DNA of 64,000 nucleotides from Purpureocillium takamizusanense (lineage: Eukaryota > Ascomycota > Sordariomycetes > Hypocreales > Ophiocordycipitaceae): NCBI RefSeq assembly GCF_022605165.1, contig NC_063070.1:2108001-2172000 (forward strand), read 5' to 3'. The notes under the pieces were generated by a model. The model saw nothing but the letters and a program-made list of their open reading frames with translations. It had not been told where the DNA came from and searched no databases. Both the position numbers and the translations under genes were made by a program. This document shows, piece after piece, positions 1 through 10,481 of this stretch. The first letter of the stretch is position 1. Every line of letters starts with the position of its first letter.

Positions 1-2114
1 TTGCGGCCCTTGATGATGAACTCGGCCATGATCTGGATATGGTCGGCGGGGAAGTGCCAGTTGGGGAAGGCCGGCATGCGCTTCAGGTACGCCGCGTCAG
101 GCGGGCCCAGGAGGTCCACCACCTCGAGCGTGTTGGTTGAGTACCAGATGTAATCAATGACATCGACGAAGCCCGGGGTGTAGTTGGTAAAGGGCAGCTC
201 GTCGGCGGTGCCCTTGATGTGCGCGTATGCGTCCCGTAGGCTGAAGGGGTGCTCGATGCCGTCGCGCGTGAAGCTACCGTAGTGGTAGTTGCTGAGCTCC
301 AGGTGGTCCGGCGGTACTCGGCCCATAGACATGAGCTCGTACACGGACGAGTCCTCGGTTGAGTTGAAGTCGCCGCACACGAGCAGCGGAATCTCCGTGT
401 TGGATCGGTACTCCTGGCTCGGGCCGGGCTCCGCCTGCGGCGGCGGCGGCGGATCGCCATCGTCGCCCCCTGGCACTGTTATCATCTTCTTGTCCTTAAC
501 CGGCGCCCATCGGGCGTACTTTTCCGCCAGCTTGGTTACGTGCTCCATCAGAATACCCGTCTGGATAACCTTGACGTCCGCAAGCGCCGAGTCCCACGTA
601 AGGTGCACATTGACGAGTATCAGGCGAGCGCCCGTCAGCCGCGACTCGAGGAAACAGATGATAGCGATGTTGTCCTTGGGCATGACACGGTTGAAGACGT
701 CGTGCTGGTTCTTCATGTCCGGTCGGTTGATGGCAATGGATGCAAACTCAATAAGCTGCTTGTCCAGCAAGATGTACTTGCTACCCTTGTAGAACATGGC
801 GCACCCGTCGACAGTCTGCGCGTCCTTCTCCGACATGGTCCGCGCGCGCGATTTGGGCCAGTGGACGCCCTTGTAGTCCATCTGTGCCAGTGCGGGGCTG
901 AGATCCTCCTTGAAGGCGTCGGTTGAAACTTCTTGGAGCGCGAGAAAGTCGGCATCGCGCAGCCGCAGCTCCTCCAGAATGCAGCTCTTGCGGTACTCCC
1001 AGTTGAGTGCGCGTGTCGGCGTGTAGCCATACGTCGAGGCCGTTGCATACTTGTCGCACAACACGTTCCACGAAAATACCTTGACCCGCTCGAGATTTTG
1101 TGACACGTCCTCCTGGATCACAATCTCCTTGCGCGGGGTCGGAGGCGGGGGCACTGACCAGACGTTAGCAGGAGTCACGGGCCAACAGGCCGCAAACGGT
1201 CGAAGGTTGAACTTACTCGGCGCTCCTTCTCGCAGGGCGTTGATGATGCTCTTGGTGCCCTTTTCCACGATCTCCTGCTTGAGATTAGGTTCTAAAGGGT
1301 TTCCCTCGACGCCGAGCATATCGAGCAGGTGCAACGATCCGAGCTCGAAGGGTAGTTCCGATATTTGGTTGTTGAAAAGCAGGAGCTGCTTAAGATACGT
1401 GCACATGCCGAGCTCCGGGGGCAGCTCCGAGATCTGGTTGTACGAGGCGTCCAGATGGCGAAGCTGCCGCAGCTCTCCAATCTCCTTGGGCAATCGCATG
1501 AGCTTATTCGAGGCGATGTAGAGCTCGCTCAGAAATTGGTAGCGGAACAGCTCTGGGGCGAGGTTGCGGAGGCCCTGGCCGCTCATGTCCATGTTGTGCC
1601 AGTCCTGCCGACGTGCCTCGCGCTCAAGATTATACGGCCGCCGCCGGTCGTCCGCCTCATTCTCGCCGTCCGCCTGTGTCTTGACCGTGGAAGGCGGCGG
1701 CCCGCCTATGCCACGATTCTCTGACGCCTTGAGGCGGGCGTAGTAGTGGGGCTGTTGCTGGTCAGTCATGGCCGAGTGGGCGCGCTCGGCCTCCTTATGC
1801 ATCCGCAGCTGCTCTTGCCACATCTCGTTAGGGGGGCCCTGCGCGCCGCGCGCCGCGGCCGAGTGTCCGTTGGGCATGCCGCCGGCCCCGAACGCGTTGG
1901 AGCCGGACATGACGCCAGAGGCGAAGGTGGAGTGGTGATTGAGGCCATTGGAGCTCGGCATGCCGTGGTCATGCTGCAGGCCATGATGCTGCTGAGGCTG
2001 AGACGGGTGCTGGTGCTGGGGGTGCTGCTGGTAGTTGTACAGCAGGCTGGGCATCCCGCGTCCCGCCCCATTCAGCCGGGCATTGTGCCCCTGCTGATGG
2101 TTCTGGGAGTACAT
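1..2114 (-). CDS. ccr4: CCR4-type poly(A) deadenylase, catalytic subunit of CCR4-NOT (3' end cut by window edge)
   Basis: Shortens mRNA poly(A) tails as the exonuclease subunit of the cytoplasmic CCR4-NOT complex. The N-terminus is Gln/His/Pro-rich. A segment reading RRQDWHNMDMSGQGLRNL follows, then leucine-rich repeats (about 1560-1290) with LPKEIGELRQLRHLD and LPPELGMCTYLKQ. After one intron (1154-1216, GTAAGTTC donor, GCTAACG branch, CAG acceptor) comes the endonuclease/exonuclease/phosphatase domain with FSWNVLCDKYATA, ALQEVS, NVHLTWD, CGDFNST and, at the edge, FPADHIQIMAEF. This is the family's usual order, and only a few C-terminal residues can be missing. The start used (2114, MYSQNHQQ) is the first in-frame Met. 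Orthologues usually have more residues upstream, so a further 5' exon is possible; a TAG at about 2134 could be its acceptor. Identity is secure; the 5' end is not. Confidence 0.93.
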   Translation of the reverse strand, partial: MYSQNHQQGHNARLNGAGRGMPSLLYNYQQHPQHQHPSQPQQHHGLQHDHGMPSSNGLNHHSTFASGVMSGSNAFGAGGMPNGHSAAARGAQGPPNEMWQEQLRMHKEAERAHSAMTDQQQPHYYARLKASENRGIGGPPPSTVKTQADGENEADDRRRPYNLEREARRQDWHNMDMSGQGLRNLAPELFRYQFLSELYIASNKLMRLPKEIGELRQLRHLDASYNQISELPPELGMCTYLKQLLLFNNQISELPFELGSLHLLDMLGVEGNPLEPNLKQEIVEKGTKSIINALREGAPSKFNLRPFAACWPVTPANVWSVPPPPTPRKEIVIQEDVSQNLERVKVFSWNVLCDKYATASTYGYTPTRALNWEYRKSCILEELRLRDADFLALQEVSTDAFKEDLSPALAQMDYKGVHWPKSRARTMSEKDAQTVDGCAMFYKGSKYILLDKQLIEFASIAINRPDMKNQHDVFNRVMPKDNIAIICFLESRLTGARLILVNVHLTWDSALADVKVIQTGILMEHVTKLAEKYARWAPVKDKKMITVPGGDDGDPPPPPQAEPGPSQEYRSNTEIPLLVCGDFNSTEDSSVYELMSMGRVPPDHLELSNYHYGSFTRDGIEHPFSLRDAYAHIKGTADELPFTNYTPGFVDVIDYIWYSTNTLEVVDLLGPPDAAYLKRMPAFPNWHFPADHIQIMAEFIIKGR

Positions 2115-5100
2115 GAGGGCGTCGTCTATCGCGCGTAAGGGCCAGCCGGTGGTAATGGTGGCGGTAGTAGGTGCGGCGGAGGCGAAGGAGGGCCGGCGGC
2201 GTCAAGTCCGTAACGCGTTGGGGCTAGGAGGAGTCGTCTTCGCGGTCGTCGAGCCACTGCGTCGCGGCCGGGCCGGCATCTATCTCCTGCCTGACGGAAG
2301 TGGGGGGAGGCTGGAAAGTGGGTTCGATGGCGGGCAGTCAGGGCCTGGTCGACGTGCGCCTCGCGTGGAGCTCGAAAGGAGGGACAGAGGATGGAGCTCG
2401 CGTCTTCGCATGGGTCGAGGGGCGACGGCAACCGCTGCATGTGCAATCGTGAGGGCCGCAGACGGAGGGGGCGTTATCACGGGCCCATCGACAGGGAGAG
2501 TTGGGCACGGCGATGACGAGGTAGGGACGGCGAAAGCTCGGCCGGTAGGATCTGGTTTTACGTCCGCCGATGGCTGCAGTCGTGTCGTGGAGGACCAGCG
2601 CAACAGATGGGCGGGCGGCTAGCTCGGACTGCCGGGAGGGCTGAAGGGAGAGAGACGATGTCAGCTGGTTTTGAGCCTGCACCAAGGCCTTGACGCGAGG
2701 CTCGGGGGCAGCTCGGAAGGTGGGTACCGGGGCGGCTAGGGTCGCCCAAGACGACGTACGGTAACAAGCGAGCGCGATGGATGGTCTAAGTGCTGATTGA
2801 ATCAATGAAGTTTGTCTTGCGGAAAACCGGTTGCCGACGTCGAGGTGAAGCCAGTCGGGTTCTGGACGGGCCACCGACCACGGTGACAAACTGCGTCAAG
2901 TCGAGTCACGTGCGTGGGCCACACGGACCGTGCGCAACACGCACAGTGCACTGGTCAGCCACGGGGATATCAAGTCACGTGGTCTCGAGCCACAGTCCAG
3001 CCCTACCTCTGCTCTGCGATGCCCGCATCTGACTCAAGCGGCATCCATGTGCTTGTTGCCAACTGGACCTGGTCTTGTTGCTGCGCATCGTCTGGCCTCG
3101 GCCGTTGTCTCCCACCGGGCTACGCAACGAATCGGCTGCGAGGTGGACGTTGATCGACGCCCGCTCGATAACCAGCTGCCGTTTCTATGGCGTCACCCCG
3201 GGGCACGACATGCGTGCTCGGTATTACGGCACATGTGATTTACATCTGCGCGCGGATGAGGCTTCAGTCTCGACCCGGACAGACTTCGAGGACGCCGCTG
3301 ACCGACCTACCATCTCGAGGCAAGTCGGCCGTCGCGGCAGCAGCTTCGCGGTTGGGCTGAGGCTCTTGGACATACGGGGCCGAAACCGCCACAGCGTCTA
3401 GTCGCGTTGGGTCAATGCCATCCGACACGATGCCCTTGGGCAAACAGCCGCGTGTTCGCCTCAGACGATGAATGCTGGCAAACTGTCAACTTCGGCTATT
3501 GGAGCACTAGCCAGAAACGATGGTGCTAGCTCCTGCCAACGTCCCGTCCGTCCTGGAGCTCCCACCTCCCAACCACACCCGACCTCCCACGCAGGCGGAC
3601 GACCTCCCCCCCCCCCCCACGGTAGGCCGTGCCGCATTGCTACGTTCCGTTTCGTGATGATGGGAGCACGAGACGACGGATCAAGTGCTGCCAAAGCCAC
3701 GGCGACCAGTGACGCCGGTCGGCCGGCCACCTCTCAGCGCGCACACGCGACTTCCTGTCTGATGCGACGGCACGCCACCTCCGACCAGGGAGGGGACCAG
3801 TGGCATTTCTGTTTCGCACCCGCTGTCGAAGGCCAGGAAGCATCCGACCAGGGTGCGCTGCAAGCTGAAGCTCACAGCTTCCGTAGTCGGCAGCGTGGCC
3901 AACGGTCTCTCGCGTGGGTGTGTGTGCTTGCCCCACGCAGCCACGCCGCTCAACGCGGGGTCATCTCGACAGCTCCACAGTGCCACCCGAGCTCGCAACC
4001 GCAAATGCCAATCCAATCTTCATCGCAATCAGCGGCCGCGACTGGCGAGTTTGGTTCGGGGCTTAAGAGGCTAAAATTTTTAAACAATATGGGGCGAGGG
4101 CATGACGGGCGTGCGCGCGGTCAAAATAAGGAAGGAGGCCTTTGCGAGGGCCGGCGCATGCACTCGAGTATATAGACAGACGCACTTTGTCCTGAACGCG
4201 GCCCTCACCCTCCCGTACCTCCGGCTCATGAAGCAGCATCACGGCCTGCCACTTCCGCCTCCCGATAGCCACTGTGTCGCCCCACCGTGCTTCTGCTCAC
4301 CCGCCCTTGGCCATTCGCCGTCGAAGGAGGCACTTGGTCGTCCACCTCCCCGCCCTCGTCCAGTGCTGCCCTCGCCCGAGCTGGGGTCCCAAGCGTGCTG
4401 GTACAAATACGGTGCGCCGTAAGGCACCATACAGAAATACACGCGCTCGTGCTACCCCGACCCTCCTCGCCTTGCTTCAGACCAGACCCAGCTCAACAGG
4501 TGCTCGGCCACACGTCGCATCTCCGGCGTACGCCACGTTCAGCCATCGCCGCCTTCACCTCAAACATCGGCAGGGTACAGGGAACACGGCGGCGCAGACA
4601 AAGGACGCGCGATACGACCCTACCCGGCAGCGAGAGTCGAGCTTGTGACGGAAGGTGAGGTGGCAGAAGAGTTCTGCGCGAGCCACCCCGCGCGCGTACA
4701 TGACGACAGTGGTCCTCGGCGGCGAGACACCAAACGAAAAAGCAAGAGAGACGGCGGTAGGCTCGTGTCGCCTGTTTGATACGTCGCTTCTCGTCGACCC
4801 TAGAGAGGGATCCATCGCGCGCAGATAGCCGCGTCCGCAGCGCACAGACGGCCCGTGGACGTTGTCGATTGGGACGGCCGGGCCCCGTTCGGCTCGCCGT
4901 GTAACGAGGAATCGACGCCGCCGCCGCAGCCGTTGCGCCGGGCGGCAAGAAGCATTCTAGAACAACCCCCATCGCCGGAGGACTGCAGGCCGTGCAGGAA
5001 ATCACAGGTGGCTCGTATCGCCGCCTACGCACGAGTCGAGTCAACCGCGGTGTCACTGCAGCGGCCCTGCCTTCAAGTTGGTGTGCACTGCCCGGGCCTC

Positions 5101-5337
5101 AGCACATCTGAGGTGCCTCAAGACGCCAGAAGCGCCTGCATCCACCTGGCGGTGTTTCAGGCGGACAGGACCTCGGATCCGCCCCGCGACCGCTGAAGCC
5201 TGCGAGGCGGCCCTTGCGCCCCTCACACGGACGTCCCCCCCTTTTTTCTCCCGCGCTCGCGGAGGAGCGCACGCACAGCGCACGCCCGGGTGCTACGGGC
5301 CCGCCCCGCCAGGCGGGTACCTGCCCTGAAGACCACC
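2115..5337. other. Divergent intergenic region between CCR4 and the methyltransferase
   Basis: These 3.2 kb should hold both promoters and the long 5' leaders. Open frames up to 235 codons occur on both strands, but they are arginine/proline-rich, match no family and overlap one another, as expected of GC-rich non-coding DNA. A 13-base C run lies at 3606-3618, and a TATATA-like element at about 4168. An undetected first exon of CCR4 may lie near 2150-2600. No other gene is supported. Confidence 0.6.
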
Positions 5338-7082
5338 ATGGCGGGCGAGCTTGCCTTCAACGCCGCCTTCATGACCTCGGGGACCATGCTGCCCGTCCCC
5401 ATCTTCCGAACCAGACAACCGCAGCAACAGCAGCAACGACAACGTCGACGCTCCAGCGGCCTCCCGCCCACTGCCCGGCGCTCCAATTCCACCTCGCGAG
5501 CCGACTACCAAGGCACCCGTCGCAGGGTCGGCCATTCGCGCACCTCCAGCGGCAGCCAGGCGAGCCGCTCATCTCACGAGACGTTGCTGCACGACCGCCC
5601 CGCCACCAACGCGACCACCACCGCGTCGACGGCTGGGAGCTTCGAGGGCCTCAGACCAGCCGCCGGCTCGCCCAGAGTCGCATCCGCCAAGTCTCCATCC
5701 TCGATGAATCGCTCACGCTTCTCAGAAGGCGTGCATGGCTTCGATGTAGGTGATGCCCCTCCGCGACCAACATGCTCCCCCTTGGTCCTATGCCTGCGAG
5801 AGACGAGAACCGCTCCCCCCCCAATGCTGCTGACACACGTGCCTCTCAGATGAACGTCAATGCCACGAGCGCCGAGTCTGTCTCGTCTGCCAGCGGTACC
5901 ACCTCCGTTTCCGCCCACACGACCATGACCTCCGACCCAGCTGCCAGCGATGGCGCGGCCCCGCGACCCTTGGTCCTGCGCAACGGACGCACCTATATCC
6001 ACAACATCCCCTACCCGCTCCCCTCGGATCTGACTGAGCTACATCGCCAATCGCTGCGCACGCTCCTGCTCATCCAGCTTTTCGGCGCTCCCGTGTGCTC
6101 GCCGGCGCTCATCAAGAAGCCGCCTCAGCGGGTGCTTGAGGTCGGCTGCGGTTCCGGCTTCTGGAGCATGATGTGCCACCGCTACTTCAAGGGCCGCGGC
6201 CACGGCAACATATCCTTCACCGGCATCGACATCGCGCCGCTGGCCCCCGAGGCCGGCAAGCCGGACCCGGACATGAAGTGGCGCTTCGTCGGCTGGGATC
6301 TACGGCAGCTCCCGTGGCCGCTGCACGACGGCGAGTTCGACCTCGTCATGGTCAAGGACATGAGTCTTGCCACCACGAATAAGGTGAATCAGGCCTTCAT
6401 CGACGAGTACCTGCGTCTGCTGCGGCCCGGCGGCACGCTGGAGATTTGGGAATCGGACCACCTAATTCGCATGCTGCGGCCGCACGTGCCTGGCTCCGCG
6501 CAGGGCGGCGGCGCCGATGCGGACGAGCAGGAGGCTGCGGCCAGCCTCGGCGCGTATGTCATGTCAGCAAACACGCCGCTGTCGGCGCCGCTCAACGCAT
6601 TCCTCGTCGAGTACAACAACTGGCTGTCGCGGGCGTTGGAGAACCTGGACCTGAACGCCGTGCCCTGCACCCTTATCGGGCCGGTGCTGCTGCAGGAGTC
6701 GGAGACGCTAGCCGATGTGCGGTCGCGACGCCTGGCTGTGCCCCTGAGCGAGGTGCGCTGGGAGCGCGAGGGCGTCGACGTGGTCGTCACGCGCAACGGC
6801 CAGGAGGAGGGCAAGGGCAAGGGCGTCTCGGCGCAGCAAAGGACGGAGCAGCGGGCCCTCACGGCCGGGCAGCACGCGCTGCGCAAGACGGCGCTCCTGA
6901 CGGTGGTGCAACAGGTTCAGGCGCTCGAGCCCATCCTGCGCGAGGTCAGCGGCAAGAGCCAGGACGAGTGGGACGTCTGGCTCGGCAAGATGATGGGTGA
7001 CCTGCTGAGCGACGGTGGCGCGAGCTGGGGCGAGTGCCTCGAGGTCGGCGCGTGGTGGGCCAAGAAGAGGGGCGACGACTGA
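5338..7082 (+). CDS. Class I SAM-dependent methyltransferase (fungal UMTA/TAM-type), two exons
   Basis: Exons 5338-5745 and 5850-7082 give 545 aa. The start has a good context (ACCATGG). Exon 1 encodes a low-complexity Ser/Arg/Gln-rich region beginning MAGELAFNAAF. The intron (GTAGGTGATG donor, GCTGAC branch, CTCTCAG acceptor) is phase 0 and joins ...GVHGFD to MNVNATS. The catalytic domain begins at about residue 225 with the SAM motif VLEVGCGSGFW, then FTGIDIAPL (ribose-binding acidic region), WDLRQLPWP, FDLVMVKDMSL and LRPGGTLEIWE, the usual class I order. The C-terminal half is helical. Substrate is unknown; relatives include many uncharacterised fungal methyltransferases. It lies tail to tail with the next gene. 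A start at a downstream Met would lose only disordered sequence. The function class is secure, the substrate is not. Confidence 0.85.
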
Positions 7083-7593
7083 GGCTTGATGCCGCTACGA
7101 AGTCATTTCACACATGGACACGACACACTTTGGCCTGACGCCGTGACGAAACTCGGCTCGTTTGTTATTGTACAACTTTTTACAGCTTTTGGCGGCCACG
7201 CCGCTACCCGTCTTCCCCTCGCTCAAGCATCTGCGTCGTAACGCTTCCTGAGGGTGCGGTATCGCTTCAAGTAGTAGCTGCCCGCGAGTTAGCCCAGCTG
7301 AGACTGATTGGGGCAATAATCATGGTGCCCATTGGGGGCGTATGTGGGTGGACGCGGGGCTGACGGGAAACGGGATTGCATATCAACAAGCATGGGTGCG
7401 TTTGAGGCGTTGCTATATGACATATGCTGCATGGAGTCCACATGGCGGACAAAGTGCGAGCAAACCAAGCAGGGCTTGTGTAAATCATTACAATGACAAC
7501 GTGATTGATGGTCTTACATTGCCTCAATTTCTGTGCGGTGGCATGCGTAAAGCCATGTCAGCCGTGAGATGAGCGATCGCCGGTTGGCTTCGG

Positions 7594-7858
7594 TCAGGGC
7601 GCGGACTTGCCTTTCTTGACGTACTCGGCCTGGGCGATGCCGGAGCGGATCTTGGCCTCGTCGCGCTCGTCGGCCCGCGAGATGAAGGCCTTGTGCAGCC
7701 GCGGACGAAAGTAACCGAAGCCGAGGGGATACTCACGGCCGAGGTACAGGAGCTCTGGAGCGGCTGAGCGTGGTTCGCGACAATCAGATCCGGCCGGGTG
7801 ACTGACCTTTGTAGATGGCAATGACCTGGCGCCTCAGCTCAGGGTTCGGAGACGGCAT
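7594..7858 (-). CDS. Small LYR-motif protein of the LYRM5/ETFRF1 family
   Basis: Exons 7858-7807 and 7754-7594 encode 70 aa starting [20 protein letters not shown]. The 52-nt intron has a GTCAGT donor and CTCCAG acceptor and splits a Glu codon. The core [15 protein letters not shown] and RLHKAF is characteristic of the Complex1_LYR-like family related to human ETFRF1 (LYRM5). Such proteins act in the mitochondrial matrix with the acyl carrier protein, and the human member deflavinates the electron transfer flavoprotein. That role is inferred for this protein. The LYR triplet itself is represented by IYK in the first helix. Length is normal for the family. It is divergent from the next gene across only 289 bp, which suggests a shared promoter for two mitochondrial genes. 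Confidence 0.88.
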
Positions 7859-8147
7859 GCTGAGTGATGTCAGGGAGGGGTGAGTGCCATAGTATTGTCA
7901 ATGATGATGACCACTTCGTACCTGGAGTACTTGAGTGATGATGATGACATTAGAAGGCTGCTGGAGAGCTGCGGCGGGCCCCGCAATAAAGGACCAAGGT
8001 CAGCGCAGCTCAGGCCCCACCACAGTCGTGCCTGTCTTCACCTGCAGGGAGGGGGGAGCTCACCCACCAGACGTCTCTTTCATCGCCGACTTTGAACCTC
8101 CCAATCACCCGCACGACGCCGAGTCTCTCAGCTTGCCCGCCTTCACA
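7859..8147. promoter_or_regulatory. Short bidirectional promoter region
   Basis: These 289 bp separate the start codons of the LYR-motif gene and the unknown mitochondrial-like gene, so both promoters must lie here or overlap the genes. It contains a CACTTCGTAC sequence at about 7912, close to the dispersed TACTTCGTA motif. No clear TATA box is visible. The assignment rests on gene layout. Confidence 0.5.
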
Positions 8148-9134
8148 ATGCCGGGCGCGGGCCGGCCCCCGGCATTGCGAGTTTTCCCTCGGCTTCAGAA
8201 CTTCCTTGCGCTGCGCCCGCGCCGGCAGCCGTTGCTCGTGCCCATCGGGTGCATCAAGCCCATTTTGAGCCCAGGCTGCGAGACCCTGCAGAATAGCGTG
8301 CGGCACCTGTACCACGACCTCGGCGTGCTCGTCTTTGCAGGCGCCTCGCCGCAGCAGACGCAGCGCATCGGCGACATACTGCAGCGGGTGGTCGCGTGGG
8401 GAGGGCTCGGCGCGACGGCGGCCCGGTTGGGATGGGCCCGGTTTGACAACGCCCCCTTGGCGAACGCGCGAGGGGAGGCTCGCGAGCGAAGACGTGTTTG
8501 AAACCGTGGAGTCGCGACGGGTGAGGAGCGTGCCTGCCGTTGCGAGCGTGAGCCTCTACTAACGAGCGACACACTTGTCAGCCTGGAGTGGCCAAGCCCG
8601 AGGCGCTACTGCGAATGGCCACGACACGGTTCCGCGCGATGCTCGAGGATCAGCTCTCCGAGGTGCAGCCGCCGCTGAAGCGAGTGTGCGTATAGGAGAC
8701 GCTAGTGACGATACCAAACTCGCCGTCAGCGCGGAGACGTCACCGACGCTGACCGCCTCACGTCTATACGTCTATAGCAAACCGCCTCGGGGCTCCGGCG
8801 GCTACCCATTGACTCCTTTGCCACGGCGGTCGTCGACGCGAAGACGGACCGCGCAGTGTGCGAGGCGCGCTTCTACGCAGCGGGCACGGGAGCGTACGTG
8901 GGCGCCGCGCGGGTCGAATCCAGGATGTATTACTACGACGAGACGGAGAAGAAGATGCTGCGGTTTGCTACGTTGGGCAGGCTGGCCCGCCGCAATCCCA
9001 TTGACCAAGTCGAACGCCGTGAGGTCAGGGAGCTGGTGCTAGAGCCACTGTGGCAGCTGGAGCGCGAGATTTGGGCGGAGCGAGCGAGGGTGTTGGCCCC
9101 GGAGAGCAGTGAAGCCAAGGATGGTACCGCGTAG
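8148..9134 (+). pseudogene. Unknown protein with mitochondrial-like N-terminus; apparent one-base frameshift in exon 1
   Basis: I do not recognise the family. Three exons fit: 8148-8520, 8582-8683 and 8778-9134. Intron 1 (61 nt) has GTGAGG, CTACTAAC and TTGTCAG. Intron 2 (94 nt) has a weaker GTGTGC donor, CGCTGACC and TATAG. Both are phase 0. The N-terminus is rich in Arg/Leu/Pro with almost no acidic residues, which suggests mitochondrial import. Later segments look like real protein: EDVFETVESRR, LLRMATTRFRAMLEDQL, CEARFYAAGTGAYVG, RMYYYDETEKKMLRFATL. However, the frame from the start codon shifts by one base relative to the end of exon 1. The switch is explained by one extra G in the GGGG run at 8472-8475; without it the protein would have about 276 aa. 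This is a sequencing error, a true frameshift, or an exon 1 I have drawn wrongly. Confidence 0.5.
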
Positions 9135-9432
9135 GTAGGTAGTGCTTGGTATCATGGTGGTGGTGTCTCCCGCGTGAGTGTGTGTTGATGGACAAGCGGT
9201 GGGCCATTTCTGGTTTATACGAAGCACATGCCTCAGGTACCTGGGTACCTAAGTACGTTATGATGTGGCGGAGCTCTCAGGCTGGGCCCCGCGGCCGCCG
9301 GCGGGTCGGTGTGCTGCGCATCCTCAGTCGTTCGGCAACTTTTTGTCGGATTGGGACTCAAAATTCGAAAGTCCACGCCGCGACAATGGAGGCTCGCATC
9401 CAATACACACATACGCCAACACAGGCATCGCC

Positions 9433-10481
9433 ATGTCCCACGATGCCGGCGCGCAAGTCTGGCAGGTACGCAGCAGCTTTCCCCACTCCGTGCGTGTATG
9501 CGGCTCGTGCGCACAGGGTTAACGAATGGCATCTAGGCTGCCGCTGCGGCGACGCTTGTGACGGACCTCGCCGTGCACCCTGTCGAGACGCTCATCACGC
9601 GCATCCAGTCGCCCGCGTACGCGACGCGCTACAAGACGGCGCGTGGCACGCTCCATCGCAGCTTCTTCGCCGGCCTGTACCAGGGCTTCGGGCCGACGGT
9701 CCTCGCCGGCGTGCCGGCGTCGGCAGCCTTCTTCACCGTCTACGAGGGGCTCAAGGCGGCGCTGGTGCCGCGCGAGGGCGAGGCCAAACTCGTGGCGCTG
9801 CCCGCGCCGGTGGCGTACGCCGTGAGCAGCGCGGCTGGAGACGTCGTTGCCTGCGCCATCATGAACCCGGCCGAAGTGCTCAAGCAGAACGCGCAAATGT
9901 CGTCGTCGTCGTCGTCGCCGGGCGGTGGCCAGGCACGACAGCAGCGGCAGCGGCGGCGTTGGGGCCACACCGTCGGCGTGGCGAGGGAGTTCGCGCGGCA
10001 CCCGGGCCGGCTGTGGGCCGGGTACACGGCGCTGACGGCGAGCCACCTGCCGGGGACGTGCCTGACGTTTTGCCTATACGAGCGGCTGAAGGAGGCGCTC
10101 GTGGGCGGCGACGATGACGGGGCCAGCATCACGCGGCGGGCGTGGCTGAGCGCGGTGAGCGCGGCCCTGGCGGGCGGCGCGACGGCGGCGCTCTTCGTCC
10201 CGGTCGACGTCGTCAAGACGCGCATGAGACTCGCGGCGGGGACCTCGGTGCGCGAGAGGCCGCAGCACCTGGGTGCCGGTGTCGGAACCGGACCGGGACC
10301 GCTCGCCGTGGCGAGGCAGGTGGTGAGAGCCGAGGGCACCGCGGGCCTCTTCCGAGGTCTCGGGCTGACGTGCATCGCGGCGGCCGCGGGGAGCGGGCTG
10401 TACCTTGGATGCTACGAGTGGTGGAAGATGTACTTTGGGGAGGCGGGCGAGGCCTCGCGGCGAGGGGAAACAGCACTCTAG
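9433..10481 (+). CDS. Mitochondrial carrier family (SLC25) inner-membrane transporter
   Basis: Exons 9433-9465 and 9537-10481 encode 325 aa starting MSHDAGAQVWQ. The 71-nt intron has a GTACGC donor, a weak branch and a TAG acceptor, and is phase 0. The three carrier repeats are visible through their signature prolines: HPVETLITR, NPAEVLKQN and VPVDVVKTRM, each followed by a Gly/Trp-rich second half such as GLYQGFGPTVLAG, LWAGYTALTASHLPG and LFRGLGLTCIAAA. Six transmembrane helices are expected, and length is typical. The substrate cannot be read off reliably; S-adenosylmethionine (Pet8-like) or Mme1-like carriers are the closest in general feel. A Ser tract and Gln/Arg-rich loop between repeats 1 and 2 is an unusual insertion. 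It follows the unknown mitochondrial-like gene by about 300 bp on the same strand. Confidence 0.88.

Noticed and set aside
3468..5056. Open frames of 187-235 codons on both strands between CCR4 and the methyltransferase
   Set aside because: They overlap in opposite directions, are rich in Arg/Pro/Ser, and match no family.
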